In this document: one piece after another, positions 26,914 through 35,444 of the stretch
Position numbering within the stretch: the first letter of the stretch is position 1
Layout: each line of letters opens with the position of its first letter
NCBI GenBank assembly: GCA_035274465.1
Contig: DATEOF010000174.1
Location: 7,598 to 71,597, forward strand
Reading direction: 5' to 3'
DNA length: 64,000 nucleotides
From: JADGRF01 sp035274465
Lineage (GTDB): Bacteria; Myxococcota_A; Polyangia; Polyangiales; JAFGIB01
Translations under genes and position numbers: made by a program
Notes under the pieces: generated by a model
Told to the model about the DNA's origin: nothing
The model's input: the letters and a program-made list of their open reading frames with translations, nothing else
Databases searched by the model: none

Positions 26914-29900
26914 ATGCGAGTGTGCCGTGGCTTCGTGTTGGCGCTGTTCTTCCTGTTGTCCAGTTCGAGTTCAAAAATCGCCCGAGCCGAGGGCTCGGCC
27001 GAGTTCGACGCCGCGGATGTCTCGGGCACCCACGATCCGAACGATCAGGCGCTCACGCAGGACACGCAGCTCTACGTCGACATCTCCGCCTCCGCTGACG
27101 AGCAGATCTGTTGGCGAGGCAACGGCTCGCTGATCGTGTCGCGACCGAACGCCGGGGCATCGGTCGGTACGATCAACAACAACCAGTGCGTGGGCGCGGT
27201 CACCGGAGTCGACGGCGCGTACGGCATCGACATGCAGTCCGACCAGAACCTCGGGACTGAATGGGACATTCGCGTGTGTCCCAAGAGTGTCAACGCCAAC
27301 ACATGCTTCACCGGCACGGCAAATGAACGCATCGGACGGTTGTGGTCTTACAACTGGAACTTCCAGGAGAACACCAACTTCGCCGTCGACTATTCGATCA
27401 ACGGCAGCGTGTTCGCGATCGTGCCCGGCGGCGCGGCCGGCCGCGACGCGGTGATCGAGATGCAGATGCGCGGCGTGTCCGGCGCGCGCTACCACCTGTT
27501 GGCCAACAGCATCGGTCCGGAGGATGACACCACGCCATTCGCGCGTGTCGGTCGCTCGGTGCCCAGGACGGGCCACCGCGTCACGCCCAGCTTCCCGCTG
27601 TATCTGAACCTGCCGGCCAAGGCGCTCTACAACTGGCTCCAGCCCCAGATCACCAACGTGGTGCTGACGCCGAATTGCGGCGGCGGCATCGTGCAGGATC
27701 GCACGCCAGGCACGATCAGCTTCAACAGCAACGTCACCGGCCAGTACGTGGTGATCTGTGACGTCGACAAGAACAGCGTCTATGACTTCGCCGCGCAGAC
27801 TGACTTCTCGTCGTTCGGCGCAGCCAGCGCGGGCGCCAATACTGTCACCTGGAATGGACGTAACAATGCCGGTACGAATGCCACCGAAGGTGACTACAAC
27901 TGCATCGTTCGGCTGAACGTCGGCGAGTTCCACTACATGGCCGAGGACATCGAGACTGCCTATCCCGGCATCCGCATGTTCCGGATCGAGAACGACAAGA
28001 GCACGCGCACCGGCATCCCAATGTTCTGGGACGACACGCTCGTCCCCGCCGACGCCGAGAACATGCCCAACAGCCAGCTCTCGCCCGTGTCACCGGTCGC
28101 GGGCGGCCTGGATCCCGGCACCTACGCGAGCACGCCGACCGCGTTTTACTACACGGGCGGCAACACCAGCATGCCGCAGGGCAACGCTCGCGCCTGGGGC
28201 AATTACGACGCCGACGGCAAGGGCAACGAGACCTTCCTCGATCAGTTTGCCTCCGCCGACACCGCGATCAGCACAGCGTTCGTGGTCAAGGTGATCGGGT
28301 CGGGCACCGACGCCGACTCGGACGGCCTCACCAACACGCGCGAGTGCGATATCGGCTCGAACCTCACGAACAACGACAGCGACGGCGACGGCGTGCTCGA
28401 CGGCGTCGAAGCCAGCGCCAGCACCGCGCCCAACACCGACAACGACGGGCCGATCGACATCCTCGATCCGGACTCGGACAACGACGGGGTGAACGATGGC
28501 GCCGATCAAGACCGCCTCAATCCCAACGTCTGCCGCGACACCGACGGTGACAATTGCGACGACTGCGTCCTGACCGGCTCGAACAAGAGCGGCGGCAGTC
28601 CGACCGGTGACGGCACCGACACCGACTCGGACGGCAAGTGCAACACCGGCGATCCCGACGATGACAACGACGGTGTGCCGGACGCGATGGACAGCGCGCC
28701 GCTCAATCCGAACGTCTGCCGCGACGTCGACAATGATCAGTGCGACGACTGCATCCTGACCGGCTCGAACCAGAGCGGCGGCAGTCCGTCCGGCGACGGC
28801 ACCGACACGGACTCGGACGGAAACTGCAACACCGGCGATCCCGACGATGACAACGACGGTGTGCCGGACGCGATGGACAGCGATCCACTCGATCCGGACG
28901 TGTGCCGCGACATGGACGGCGACGCTTGCGATGACTGCGGTCTGACCGGGGCGAACGGCAGCGGCGGCGATACAGGCGACGACGGCGACGACGCGGACCA
29001 TGACGGGCTGTGCGACGACGGCTCGCCGGGCGGCGGCAACGACGGCGATCCCGACGATGACAACGACGGCGTGGACGACGGCGACGACTCTGCACCACTC
29101 GACCCCACGCGCTGCCGCGACTCTGACGCTGATGGCTGCGACGACTGCGCGATCACCGGCGCAGACCAGAGTGGAGGCGACCCGCGCAACGACGGGCCCG
29201 ACCCCGACGGCGACGGCAAGTGCAACTCGATGAGCATGCCGGGCGACGACTCGGACGGCGACGGCGTACCCGACTCCGAAGACCTCGATCGCGACAACGA
29301 CGGCATCCCAAACACGGCCGAGGGCACGGGCGATCTCGACCGCGACGGCATTCCCAACGCGTTGGATCTCGACTCCGACGGCGATGGCCGCTGGGACGTG
29401 CTGGAAGGTGGCGGCGGCGATCTCGATCAGAACGACGACGGCCGCATCGACACGCAGCAGGACAGCGATCCGCGCGACGGCCTGCACGATCCGCTGCAAC
29501 GCAGCGGCGGCGCGTTGCCCTTGCCGGACGGCGACGGCGACGGTGCACCGGACTTCCTCGACGCCGAAGACGATTCGGACGGCGACGGCGTGCCGGACTC
29601 CGACGACCTGGATCGCGACAACGACGGCATCCCGAACAGCGCAGAAGGCCCGGGCGATCTCGACGGGGACGGCATCCCGAACGCGCTCGATCTCGACTCC
29701 GACGGCGATGGTCGAACCGACATCCAGGAAGCAGGCGGTGGTGCGCTCGATGCGGACGGCGACGGTCGCATCGACGATCTCAGCGACAGCGATCCTCAGG
29801 ACGGCCTGCACGATCCGCTGCAGCGCGATGGCGCGGCGTTGCCTCTGCCGGATGACGACGGTGATGGCAAGCCCGAGTTCCTCGATCCCGGCGACGACGC

Positions 29901-32529
29901 GGACGGCGACGGCGTGCTCGACATCGACGATCTCGATCGAGACAACGACGGTATTCCTAACAGCGAAGAAGGCGACGGCGATCTGGATGGCGACGGCATC
30001 GCGAACGTGTTCGATCTGGACTCGGACGGCGATGGCGTGAGCGATCTGGTCGAAGCCGGTGGCGCCGAGCTGGACTCCGACGGAAACGGTCGCATCGATC
30101 CGCTGGAGGACCTGTCCCCACGCGACGGCTGGCACGATCCGCTGCAACGCGACGGTGGTGCCCTGCCCTTGCCCGACACCGACGGCGACGGCAAGCGCGA
30201 CTTCCTCGATGTCGATGACGACGGGGACGGGGTGAGCACGCGCGACGAGCGCCCCCACGACGAGAGCGTCGACACCGATGGCGACGGCGATCCCGACTAT
30301 CTCGACCCTGATGACGACGGCGACGGACTAAGCACGAGCGACGAGCGTCCCGACGGCGAGGATGTCGACAGCGATGAGGACGGCAGGCCGGACTATCTGG
30401 ATCCGGATGACGACGACGACGGGGTCCCGACCAAGGATGAGTTGGACGACGACGGCAGCCCGCGCGACAGCGACAAAGACGGCAAGCCCGATCACCTGGA
30501 CGCGGACGACGACGGCGATGGCATCCCGACGAGCGACGAGCGCAACGACGGCGAAGACATCGACACCGACGGCGATCACAAGCCCGATCATCTCGACGCG
30601 GACGACGACGGCGATGGCATTCCGACCGAGGACGAGCCGGAGGACGCTGATCACGACGGCACGCCGGATCGGCTGGAGCCGAAGGATACGGGCACGCTGG
30701 CCGGCGGCGCGCTGTGCAGCGTTCGTCAGCCGGGCTCGGCGACGCACGGGCTCGGACTGTCGCTGGTGTTGTTGTCAATCGCAGCCGCTTGCGCTCTCCG
30801 AGGCCGCCGCCGCCGCACGCGACATACCCGCACGCGCCGCAGGTGGTTGCTGCTGGCAGCTGCAGGTGGCGTGCTCGCGGGGCAACAACGCGCGCACGCC
30901 CAGGTCGCGCTGGATCAGTACCGGCCTGCTCCGCTTGCCACGGATGGCTTCGCGATCGGCAGGCCGGTCGTCTTGCCGCACCTCGGCGTCGGCGCGGTGC
31001 TCGAGCTCGATTACGCGAACGATCCGCTGGTCTACGAACGCGTACCCGGCGACCCCGACAGCGAGGAGCACGTGGTCGAGACCGACCTGGTGCTCCACGC
31101 AGCCTTTGCGCTCGGTCTGTGGGATCGCCTGGCGTTGTTCCTCGGGGTGCCGGTGCACCTCGTGATGGACGGCGACTCGAACCTGAGCATTCCGGCGCCG
31201 CTCGCAGACGGCGCCGGGCTCGGCGACATCCTGTTTGGCGCGCGCGTCCGCATCGCGGGCGATGACGAGTCGCTCCTGGCATTCGCCGGCGAGTTGCTCG
31301 CGCGCTTCCCGACGGCCGAGGCCGCGGATCGCGATCAAAGCTACCGCGGCGACGAGATCGGCAGCTACGAGCCCGCGCTGCTGCTGGAGCTGCACGCTGG
31401 AATCTTCGACGTGCGCGCGCGCACGGCAGTACGCCTGCGCGACCCCGTGACGATCGGCAGCCTCGAGCTCGGGCAGGAATTCTTGTACGGCCTCGGCATG
31501 CGGCTGCGTGTATTGCGATCGCTCCACCTGCACGGGGAATTTCACGGCAGCACCTTCTTGAATGACGCGTTCGACCGCGAGCACAGCCCCGCGGAGGCCC
31601 TGTTCGGAGCCAAGCTCGACCTCACGGGCTGGGTGATCGGCGCCGCGGCGGGGCCGGGTTTGATGCGCGGCTATGGTTCACCCGACGTGCGAGTAGTCGG
31701 CATGCTCGGTTACGCCGAACCGCGCGAGGTCGTCGCGCCGCCGGTCGACACCGACCACGACGGGCTGCTCGATCTCCAGGACAAATGCCCGCGCGAGCCC
31801 GAAGACTTCGACCACTTTCAAGACACGGATGGTTGCCCAGATCCTGACAATGATCAGGACGGTGTGTTGGACGTCACAGACAAGTGCCGGAACGACCCGG
31901 AAGACATCGATTCGTTCGAGGATGCTGACGGCTGCCCGGATCCGGACAACGATCGAGACGGAATCCTGGACGTGAACGATCGCTGCCCGCTCGAGGCGGA
32001 AGACACGGACGACTTCGAAGACTCCGACGGTTGCCCAGATCCCGACAACGACAAGGATCGGATCCTGGATCCGAACGACGCCTGCCCCGACCAGCCGGAG
32101 GACTTCGACGGCTTCGAAGACACCGACGGTTGCCCGGAACCAGGCGAGGGCTTGGTCAGGCTCACCTGCGAAAAAATCGAAATCAAGGATTCGGTGTACT
32201 TCGATTCGGGCAAAGACCGCATTCAAGAGCGCTCGTTCACATTGCTCAATCAGGTGGCGGCCGTACTGCAGCAAGCGACACAGATCAAACGCTTGCGCGT
32301 CGAGGGCCACACTGACGACAAGGGCAAGGACTCCTATAACCTCGAGTTGTCCCAGCGTCGTGCCGCGGCGGTCCTGCGCTACCTCGTCGAGCGCGGTATA
32401 GCCGAAGATCGCCTGGCGTCCGAGGGATATGGCGAGACGAAACCCATCACCGACAACAAGACTGCGGCTGGCCGCAGCCAAAATCGGCGGGTGGAATTCC
32501 TAGTCATTGAGAGTGATGGTTGTCCGTAG
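26914..32529 (+). CDS. Giant TSP3-repeat surface protein fused to OmpA-family porin
   Basis: One uninterrupted 1,871-residue frame. Part 1 (1-1310) has a signal peptide (to about residue 26), a beta-rich domain with an FlgD/Ig-like piece VTWNGRNNAGTNATEGDYNC near 310-330, and long Asp-rich calcium-binding thrombospondin type 3 repeats (about 465-1258). It closes with a membrane-anchor tail: GGALC, hydrophobic GLGLSLVLLSIAAACAL and RGRRRRTR. Part 2 begins at once with a signal-like WLLLAAAGGVLAG...AHA (1311-1329). A barrel-like region, four TSP3 units (DKCPREPEDFD type, about 1610-1740) and an OmpA peptidoglycan-binding domain ending NRRVEFLVI follow. The two halves look like separate exported proteins joined without a stop. 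A programmed event, true fusion or sequence error are all possible. Confidence 0.85.
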   Translation: MRVCRGFVLALFFLLSSSSSKIARAEGSAEFDAADVSGTHDPNDQALTQDTQLYVDISASADEQICWRGNGSLIVSRPNAGASVGTINNNQCVGAVTGVDGAYGIDMQSDQNLGTEWDIRVCPKSVNANTCFTGTANERIGRLWSYNWNFQENTNFAVDYSINGSVFAIVPGGAAGRDAVIEMQMRGVSGARYHLLANSIGPEDDTTPFARVGRSVPRTGHRVTPSFPLYLNLPAKALYNWLQPQITNVVLTPNCGGGIVQDRTPGTISFNSNVTGQYVVICDVDKNSVYDFAAQTDFSSFGAASAGANTVTWNGRNNAGTNATEGDYNCIVRLNVGEFHYMAEDIETAYPGIRMFRIENDKSTRTGIPMFWDDTLVPADAENMPNSQLSPVSPVAGGLDPGTYASTPTAFYYTGGNTSMPQGNARAWGNYDADGKGNETFLDQFASADTAISTAFVVKVIGSGTDADSDGLTNTRECDIGSNLTNNDSDGDGVLDGVEASASTAPNTDNDGPIDILDPDSDNDGVNDGADQDRLNPNVCRDTDGDNCDDCVLTGSNKSGGSPTGDGTDTDSDGKCNTGDPDDDNDGVPDAMDSAPLNPNVCRDVDNDQCDDCILTGSNQSGGSPSGDGTDTDSDGNCNTGDPDDDNDGVPDAMDSDPLDPDVCRDMDGDACDDCGLTGANGSGGDTGDDGDDADHDGLCDDGSPGGGNDGDPDDDNDGVDDGDDSAPLDPTRCRDSDADGCDDCAITGADQSGGDPRNDGPDPDGDGKCNSMSMPGDDSDGDGVPDSEDLDRDNDGIPNTAEGTGDLDRDGIPNALDLDSDGDGRWDVLEGGGGDLDQNDDGRIDTQQDSDPRDGLHDPLQRSGGALPLPDGDGDGAPDFLDAEDDSDGDGVPDSDDLDRDNDGIPNSAEGPGDLDGDGIPNALDLDSDGDGRTDIQEAGGGALDADGDGRIDDLSDSDPQDGLHDPLQRDGAALPLPDDDGDGKPEFLDPGDDADGDGVLDIDDLDRDNDGIPNSEEGDGDLDGDGIANVFDLDSDGDGVSDLVEAGGAELDSDGNGRIDPLEDLSPRDGWHDPLQRDGGALPLPDTDGDGKRDFLDVDDDGDGVSTRDERPHDESVDTDGDGDPDYLDPDDDGDGLSTSDERPDGEDVDSDEDGRPDYLDPDDDDDGVPTKDELDDDGSPRDSDKDGKPDHLDADDDGDGIPTSDERNDGEDIDTDGDHKPDHLDADDDGDGIPTEDEPEDADHDGTPDRLEPKDTGTLAGGALCSVRQPGSATHGLGLSLVLLSIAAACALRGRRRRTRHTRTRRRWLLLAAAGGVLAGQQRAHAQVALDQYRPAPLATDGFAIGRPVVLPHLGVGAVLELDYANDPLVYERVPGDPDSEEHVVETDLVLHAAFALGLWDRLALFLGVPVHLVMDGDSNLSIPAPLADGAGLGDILFGARVRIAGDDESLLAFAGELLARFPTAEAADRDQSYRGDEIGSYEPALLLELHAGIFDVRARTAVRLRDPVTIGSLELGQEFLYGLGMRLRVLRSLHLHGEFHGSTFLNDAFDREHSPAEALFGAKLDLTGWVIGAAAGPGLMRGYGSPDVRVVGMLGYAEPREVVAPPVDTDHDGLLDLQDKCPREPEDFDHFQDTDGCPDPDNDQDGVLDVTDKCRNDPEDIDSFEDADGCPDPDNDRDGILDVNDRCPLEAEDTDDFEDSDGCPDPDNDKDRILDPNDACPDQPEDFDGFEDTDGCPEPGEGLVRLTCEKIEIKDSVYFDSGKDRIQERSFTLLNQVAAVLQQATQIKRLRVEGHTDDKGKDSYNLELSQRRAAAVLRYLVERGIAEDRLASEGYGETKPITDNKTAAGRSQNRRVEFLVIESDGCP
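28516..29247 (+). repeat. Four tandem ~186-210-bp coding repeats (CRD/CDDC units)
   Basis: Units start at 28516, 28702, 28888 and 29098; the first three are exactly 186 bp (62 codons), the last spacing is 210. Each begins L-N/D-P-x-x-C-R-D and contains CDDC, GSN/GAN-x-SGG and TSP3-like Asp clusters. Units 1 and 2 are nearly identical at DNA level, so they are recent duplications or kept similar by recombination. Confidence 0.8.
29251..30222 (+). repeat. Three tandem 324-bp coding repeats (108 residues each)
   Basis: Units start at 29251, 29575 and 29899 with exact 324-bp periodicity. Each has SDGDGVPDSDDLDRDNDGIP-like openings, then ALDLDSDGDGR, DGLHDPLQR and ALPLPD-x-DGDG. From 30223 to about 30660 shorter units of about 28 residues (DDDGDG-x-x-T-x-DE-x) continue the array. 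All lie in the TSP3 part of the giant surface protein. Confidence 0.8.
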
Positions 32530-32602
32530 GCTGCGCTGCTAAACACCGCCGCTAGTGCGCGTTAGGCCTATTGTGCGTGGCGCGCACTGATCTTCCAAAG
32601 CG

Positions 32603-32652
32603 CCACAGCTACAAACCGGGGCCATGACGTTGCCCCGTGCCCGGAGCTGTGG
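32603..32652 (+). other. Two-tier hairpin in the 200-bp gap after the OmpA fusion
   Basis: The outer stem is CCACAGCT (32603-32610) with AGCTGTGG (32645-32652); the inner stem is CGGGGC (32617-32622) with GCCCCG (32632-32637). Both are perfect. It lies 74 nt after the OmpA stop and 78 nt before the next ATG, so it could be a transcript end or a structured leader. No T-run follows. Nothing else was recognised in this gap. Confidence 0.4.
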
Positions 32653-32729
32653 TTCTCTACGCTGGCCCTCGGGGGAGATGCCTCGGTTGCGCGAGTGCCG
32701 ACCGGGCCCAGATCGGAGAGCCAACGCTC

Positions 32730-33254
32730 ATGCCTAAAAGAAAGAAGTCAGTCGGGAAACCTAACAAGTCGGCTTTCGTGCGTAGCCTTTCATTCGACAC
32801 GCCGTCAGCCGAAGTGATTGCCAAAGCGAAGGCCAAAGGCATGACACTAACCCGCAACGACGTGCACGCCATTCGCGCGATCGCGCGACGCAAGCAGACA
32901 CCTGGCAAGGGGACTGGTCTGGCGCGCGCGGTGCGACGCTCGGGCGGTGTGAACAAGTCCGCATTCGTGCGTTCGCTGCCGGGCTCGCTCAGTGCGGCCG
33001 AAGTCATCCGGCGCGCGAAGGACAAAGGGATCAAGCTGAGCGCGGCGCAGGTCTACACCATCCGCGCCAACGCCAGGCGCAAAGCCGATGAAGTCGGCGC
33101 GCCGCTCGGCATCAAGAAGGCCATCGGTGGCCGGGCTTCCGGTGGCGGCGCTTCCGAGTCCGCCTTTTTGCAGATGGCGCTCGAGCTCGGGCTGGTGCGC
33201 GCGGAAGGAATCCTCGGCTCGCTGCGCGATCGTGCAGCGGTCGGGCTGAGCTGA
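32730..33254 (+). CDS. Basic repeat protein, HTH-like modules, unknown function
   Basis: A 174-residue, strongly basic cytoplasmic protein. It contains two near-identical modules of about 45 residues: NKSAFVRSLSFDTPSAEVIA (about 12-57) and NKSAFVRSLPGSLSAAEVIR (about 76-120). Each continues with AKAKGMTL or AKDKGIKL and ends in a V-x-x-IRA-x-ARRK helix. A third, divergent copy (ESAFLQMALELGLVRAEGIL) closes the protein. The spacing of two helices joined by a G-I/M-x-L-S/T turn resembles a small helix-turn-helix, suggesting nucleic-acid binding (inference). Similar uncharacterised proteins are frequent in Myxococcota. The ATG at 32730 begins the basic MPKRKKS start. Confidence 0.7.
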   Translation: MPKRKKSVGKPNKSAFVRSLSFDTPSAEVIAKAKAKGMTLTRNDVHAIRAIARRKQTPGKGTGLARAVRRSGGVNKSAFVRSLPGSLSAAEVIRRAKDKGIKLSAAQVYTIRANARRKADEVGAPLGIKKAIGGRASGGGASESAFLQMALELGLVRAEGILGSLRDRAAVGLS

Positions 33255-33326
33255 GGGATACCCCGTCGCCGGGCGTTGCAGCCATAGGCGGCAGGCACAA
33301 AACAATCAGATTGCGTAGCTAATTCC

Positions 33327-33354
33327 GCCATGGTGCTCCGGCGAGCACCATGGC
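33327..33354. promoter_or_regulatory. Perfect 12-bp inverted repeat (operator or terminator)
   Basis: The arms GCCATGGTGCTC (33327-33338) and GAGCACCATGGC (33343-33354) are exact inverted copies with a 4-nt loop CGGC. The block lies 73 nt after the basic repeat protein and just before the next lipoprotein gene. Without a T-run, either a dimeric-repressor operator or a GC-type terminator is possible. Confidence 0.55.
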
Positions 33355-33379
33355 AGCATGGCCTTTGTATCGCGTCTCC

Positions 33380-34147
33380 ATGCTGAAGTACCTCGCAGGA
33401 CGCAGCGGCCACCTCGAACACTTGGCTGACACAAGTCATAAGTGCCTCGCGGTCAAAAGCCCACATCACCGGTCGGGTGACAGCTGGCGGTTCGGTTCCG
33501 CGCTCCTCGCGGTAGTTGCCCTGCTGACATTTCTGACAGCCTGCGGCGACGGTGCGCCGATGCGCAGGTATACCCGCAACAATCCCGCGAAGGACCCGGA
33601 CGCCTCGGCAGCCGTCGACGCAGGGGACGTCTGTCCAACCTTCGACGCCAAGTTCCGCGACGCGCACAAGACGTGTGAGTCCGATGGCGACTGCGAGGCG
33701 GTGCTCGTTACGGTGAGCTGCAACGGGTCGAAGAAGGTATTCGGCGTGGCAGTCGATCAGCGCGAGGACTTCGATCGTTGTCTGCCCATGCCGAGCGCTT
33801 CGCGTGCATGCCCCAGCCAGGTGTCGCCGACGCGCGCGGAAGATGGCCGAGTGCCCGTAAAGGCGGACGCGTCGGATGTCGTGGCGCATTGCATCGCCAG
33901 AACGTGTCAGGCGCGCATCGACGATCGGCCCTGCGGCGACACCACGTGTCACGCCGGCGAGCTCTGCGTCGCGCGTCAAATGAGCGGCGCGATCGAGACC
34001 GAATGCCTGCCCAACCCGTGCGGCGAAAAAGCGCTCGATTGCACCTGCGCCGAATCGGTATGCCAAGTGCACAGCGATAAGCTGCGCATGTGCGCGGTCG
34101 AGCAGGTAGAGGACTCGGACGTGTTCTGCAAGACGGTCCTGCGCTAG
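33380..34147 (+). CDS. Cys-containing putative lipoprotein
   Basis: About 255 residues. A hydrophobic segment FGSALLAVVALLTFLTAC ends in a lipobox with Cys as the probable lipidation site. It is preceded by an unusually long n-region of about 45 residues, so the true start may lie further downstream at a non-ATG codon; ATG 33380 and ATG 33350 are the available ones. The mature part has about 16 cysteines: DVCPTFDAKFRDAHKTCESD, ACPSQVSP, HCIARTCQARI, DTTCHAGELCVA and LDCTCAESVCQV. This resembles other Myxococcota lipoproteins with disulfide-rich bodies. No enzymatic motif is recognised. Confidence 0.7.
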   Translation: MLKYLAGRSGHLEHLADTSHKCLAVKSPHHRSGDSWRFGSALLAVVALLTFLTACGDGAPMRRYTRNNPAKDPDASAAVDAGDVCPTFDAKFRDAHKTCESDGDCEAVLVTVSCNGSKKVFGVAVDQREDFDRCLPMPSASRACPSQVSPTRAEDGRVPVKADASDVVAHCIARTCQARIDDRPCGDTTCHAGELCVARQMSGAIETECLPNPCGEKALDCTCAESVCQVHSDKLRMCAVEQVEDSDVFCKTVLR

Positions 34148-34180
34148 CGCGAGTGGACGGTTGACCCGGGGGGCCGAAGC

Positions 34181-35392
34181 ATGCGGTGCTGCGCACCGAT
34201 GCGTCTGACACGCCCTGTTTCGCTGTTAGTCAGCCTGTGCCTCGCGGCCGCGTGCGCCGCCCCGACGCCCCGCGCGACTCCGCCGGCGAATTCGACCGCG
34301 TATGCGGTCGCGACCCAGGGGCCCGCGGCGGTGGCCTGGCCCGAAGCCGGCGCGCGCTTTCGCAGCCAGGGCGAGAGCTGGCTCGGCGCAGACAGCGCCT
34401 ATTCGGTGGATCTGGGCGGCGGGCGCGTGTTGTGGCTGTTCGGCGATACGTTCGTCGACCCGGCGCGCGACGGCTCGCGCACCGACGGCCCCAACTTCTT
34501 CTTGCACAACAGCCTGGCGCTGCAGACCCCTACCGAGGACACATCGCAATATGACCTGACGCGTTCACAGCTGGCGTTTTTCTACGGCCCTCCCCGCGCG
34601 CAGGTTCCAACCGCCTATTTCCCCGAGACGCCACAGGCTGATTGGTTTTGGCCGCTTCACGGCACGCGCATGCCAGACGGCTCACTGCTCCTGTTTCGCA
34701 TGCGCGTCAGCAAGGTGGAGGGCGGCTTTGGCTTCAACGTGGTCGCCTGGGACGCGATCGCGATCGATCAACCCGAATCCGAGCCCGGCGCATGGCGACC
34801 GCGAGTGCTCACGCCGGACACGGGCGCGACCGAAATTCTGCTCGGTAGCAGCGTGCTGATCGACGGCGACCACCTCTACGCGTACGCAGCCAGGAACCGC
34901 GACGACGATCACACGATCTCGCTCGCGCGCTTCACGCTCGCAGAGCTGTCAGGCTTGCGCGAGGGCGCGCTCGCCGATCCAGAGTGGTACACGGCGAGCG
35001 GTTATCGGCGACAGAGCGCTGGCGGTCGCGCAGAGCCATTGATCGCAGGTGGCCAGATCGAATTCAGCGTGCACTACGAAGCGCGCCTGCGCTGCTTCGT
35101 GCAGATCCAGATGTCCGGCCTGTTCGTGAGCGATCCGAACACGGCGATCGTGATGCGTACCGCTCCTCGCCCGGAGGGACCGTGGTCCGCACCGCAGAGG
35201 CTGTGGAAGCCGCCGGCACCGCCAGGCACCGATGCGAGCAAGCTGCTCGCCTACGCGGCCAAGGCGCACCCCGAGCAACGCGGCGGCGACCTGGTGGTGA
35301 CCTACGTGGAGAACGATGTCGCACACCCTACGCCTCTCGACTCGGTCTACTACCCGGAGGTCCTGCGCATCACGTTCCCGCGCGGAAATTAG
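34181..35392 (+). CDS. DUF4185 lipoprotein (five-bladed-propeller-like)
   Basis: A 403-residue exported lipoprotein. The signal RPVSLLVSLCLAAAC gives lipidated Cys25. The DUF4185 pattern is clear: SYSVDLGGGRVLWLFGDTFV near residue 85, LLFRMRVSKVEGGFGFNVV, then repeated strand-turn units such as GSSVLIDGDHLYAYAARN, followed by VMRTAPRPEGPWSAPQ. The family resembles glycoside-hydrolase-type beta propellers, and a role in binding or cleaving polysaccharide is plausible but unproven. ATG 34181 has a G-rich SD; 34199 is an alternative. It lies 52 nt upstream of the dikinase-like lipoprotein in the same direction, so the two may be co-expressed. Confidence 0.8.
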   Translation: MRCCAPMRLTRPVSLLVSLCLAAACAAPTPRATPPANSTAYAVATQGPAAVAWPEAGARFRSQGESWLGADSAYSVDLGGGRVLWLFGDTFVDPARDGSRTDGPNFFLHNSLALQTPTEDTSQYDLTRSQLAFFYGPPRAQVPTAYFPETPQADWFWPLHGTRMPDGSLLLFRMRVSKVEGGFGFNVVAWDAIAIDQPESEPGAWRPRVLTPDTGATEILLGSSVLIDGDHLYAYAARNRDDDHTISLARFTLAELSGLREGALADPEWYTASGYRRQSAGGRAEPLIAGGQIEFSVHYEARLRCFVQIQMSGLFVSDPNTAIVMRTAPRPEGPWSAPQRLWKPPAPPGTDASKLLAYAAKAHPEQRGGDLVVTYVENDVAHPTPLDSVYYPEVLRITFPRGN

Positions 35393-35444
35393 ACCTGGTA
35401 CGACGCTTGCTGCGTCTACCTCGCCCAGGTCCGCTGAAACGTAG

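Noticed and set aside
28516..30222. CRISPR-like regular spacing
   Set aside because: The periodic units are coding TSP3 repeats of 186 and 324 bp with no short direct repeat/spacer alternation.
28090..30258. A 722-codon antisense frame across the TSP3 repeats
   Set aside because: Repeats of the sense strand produce repeated VAVRV-type antisense peptide; not a gene.
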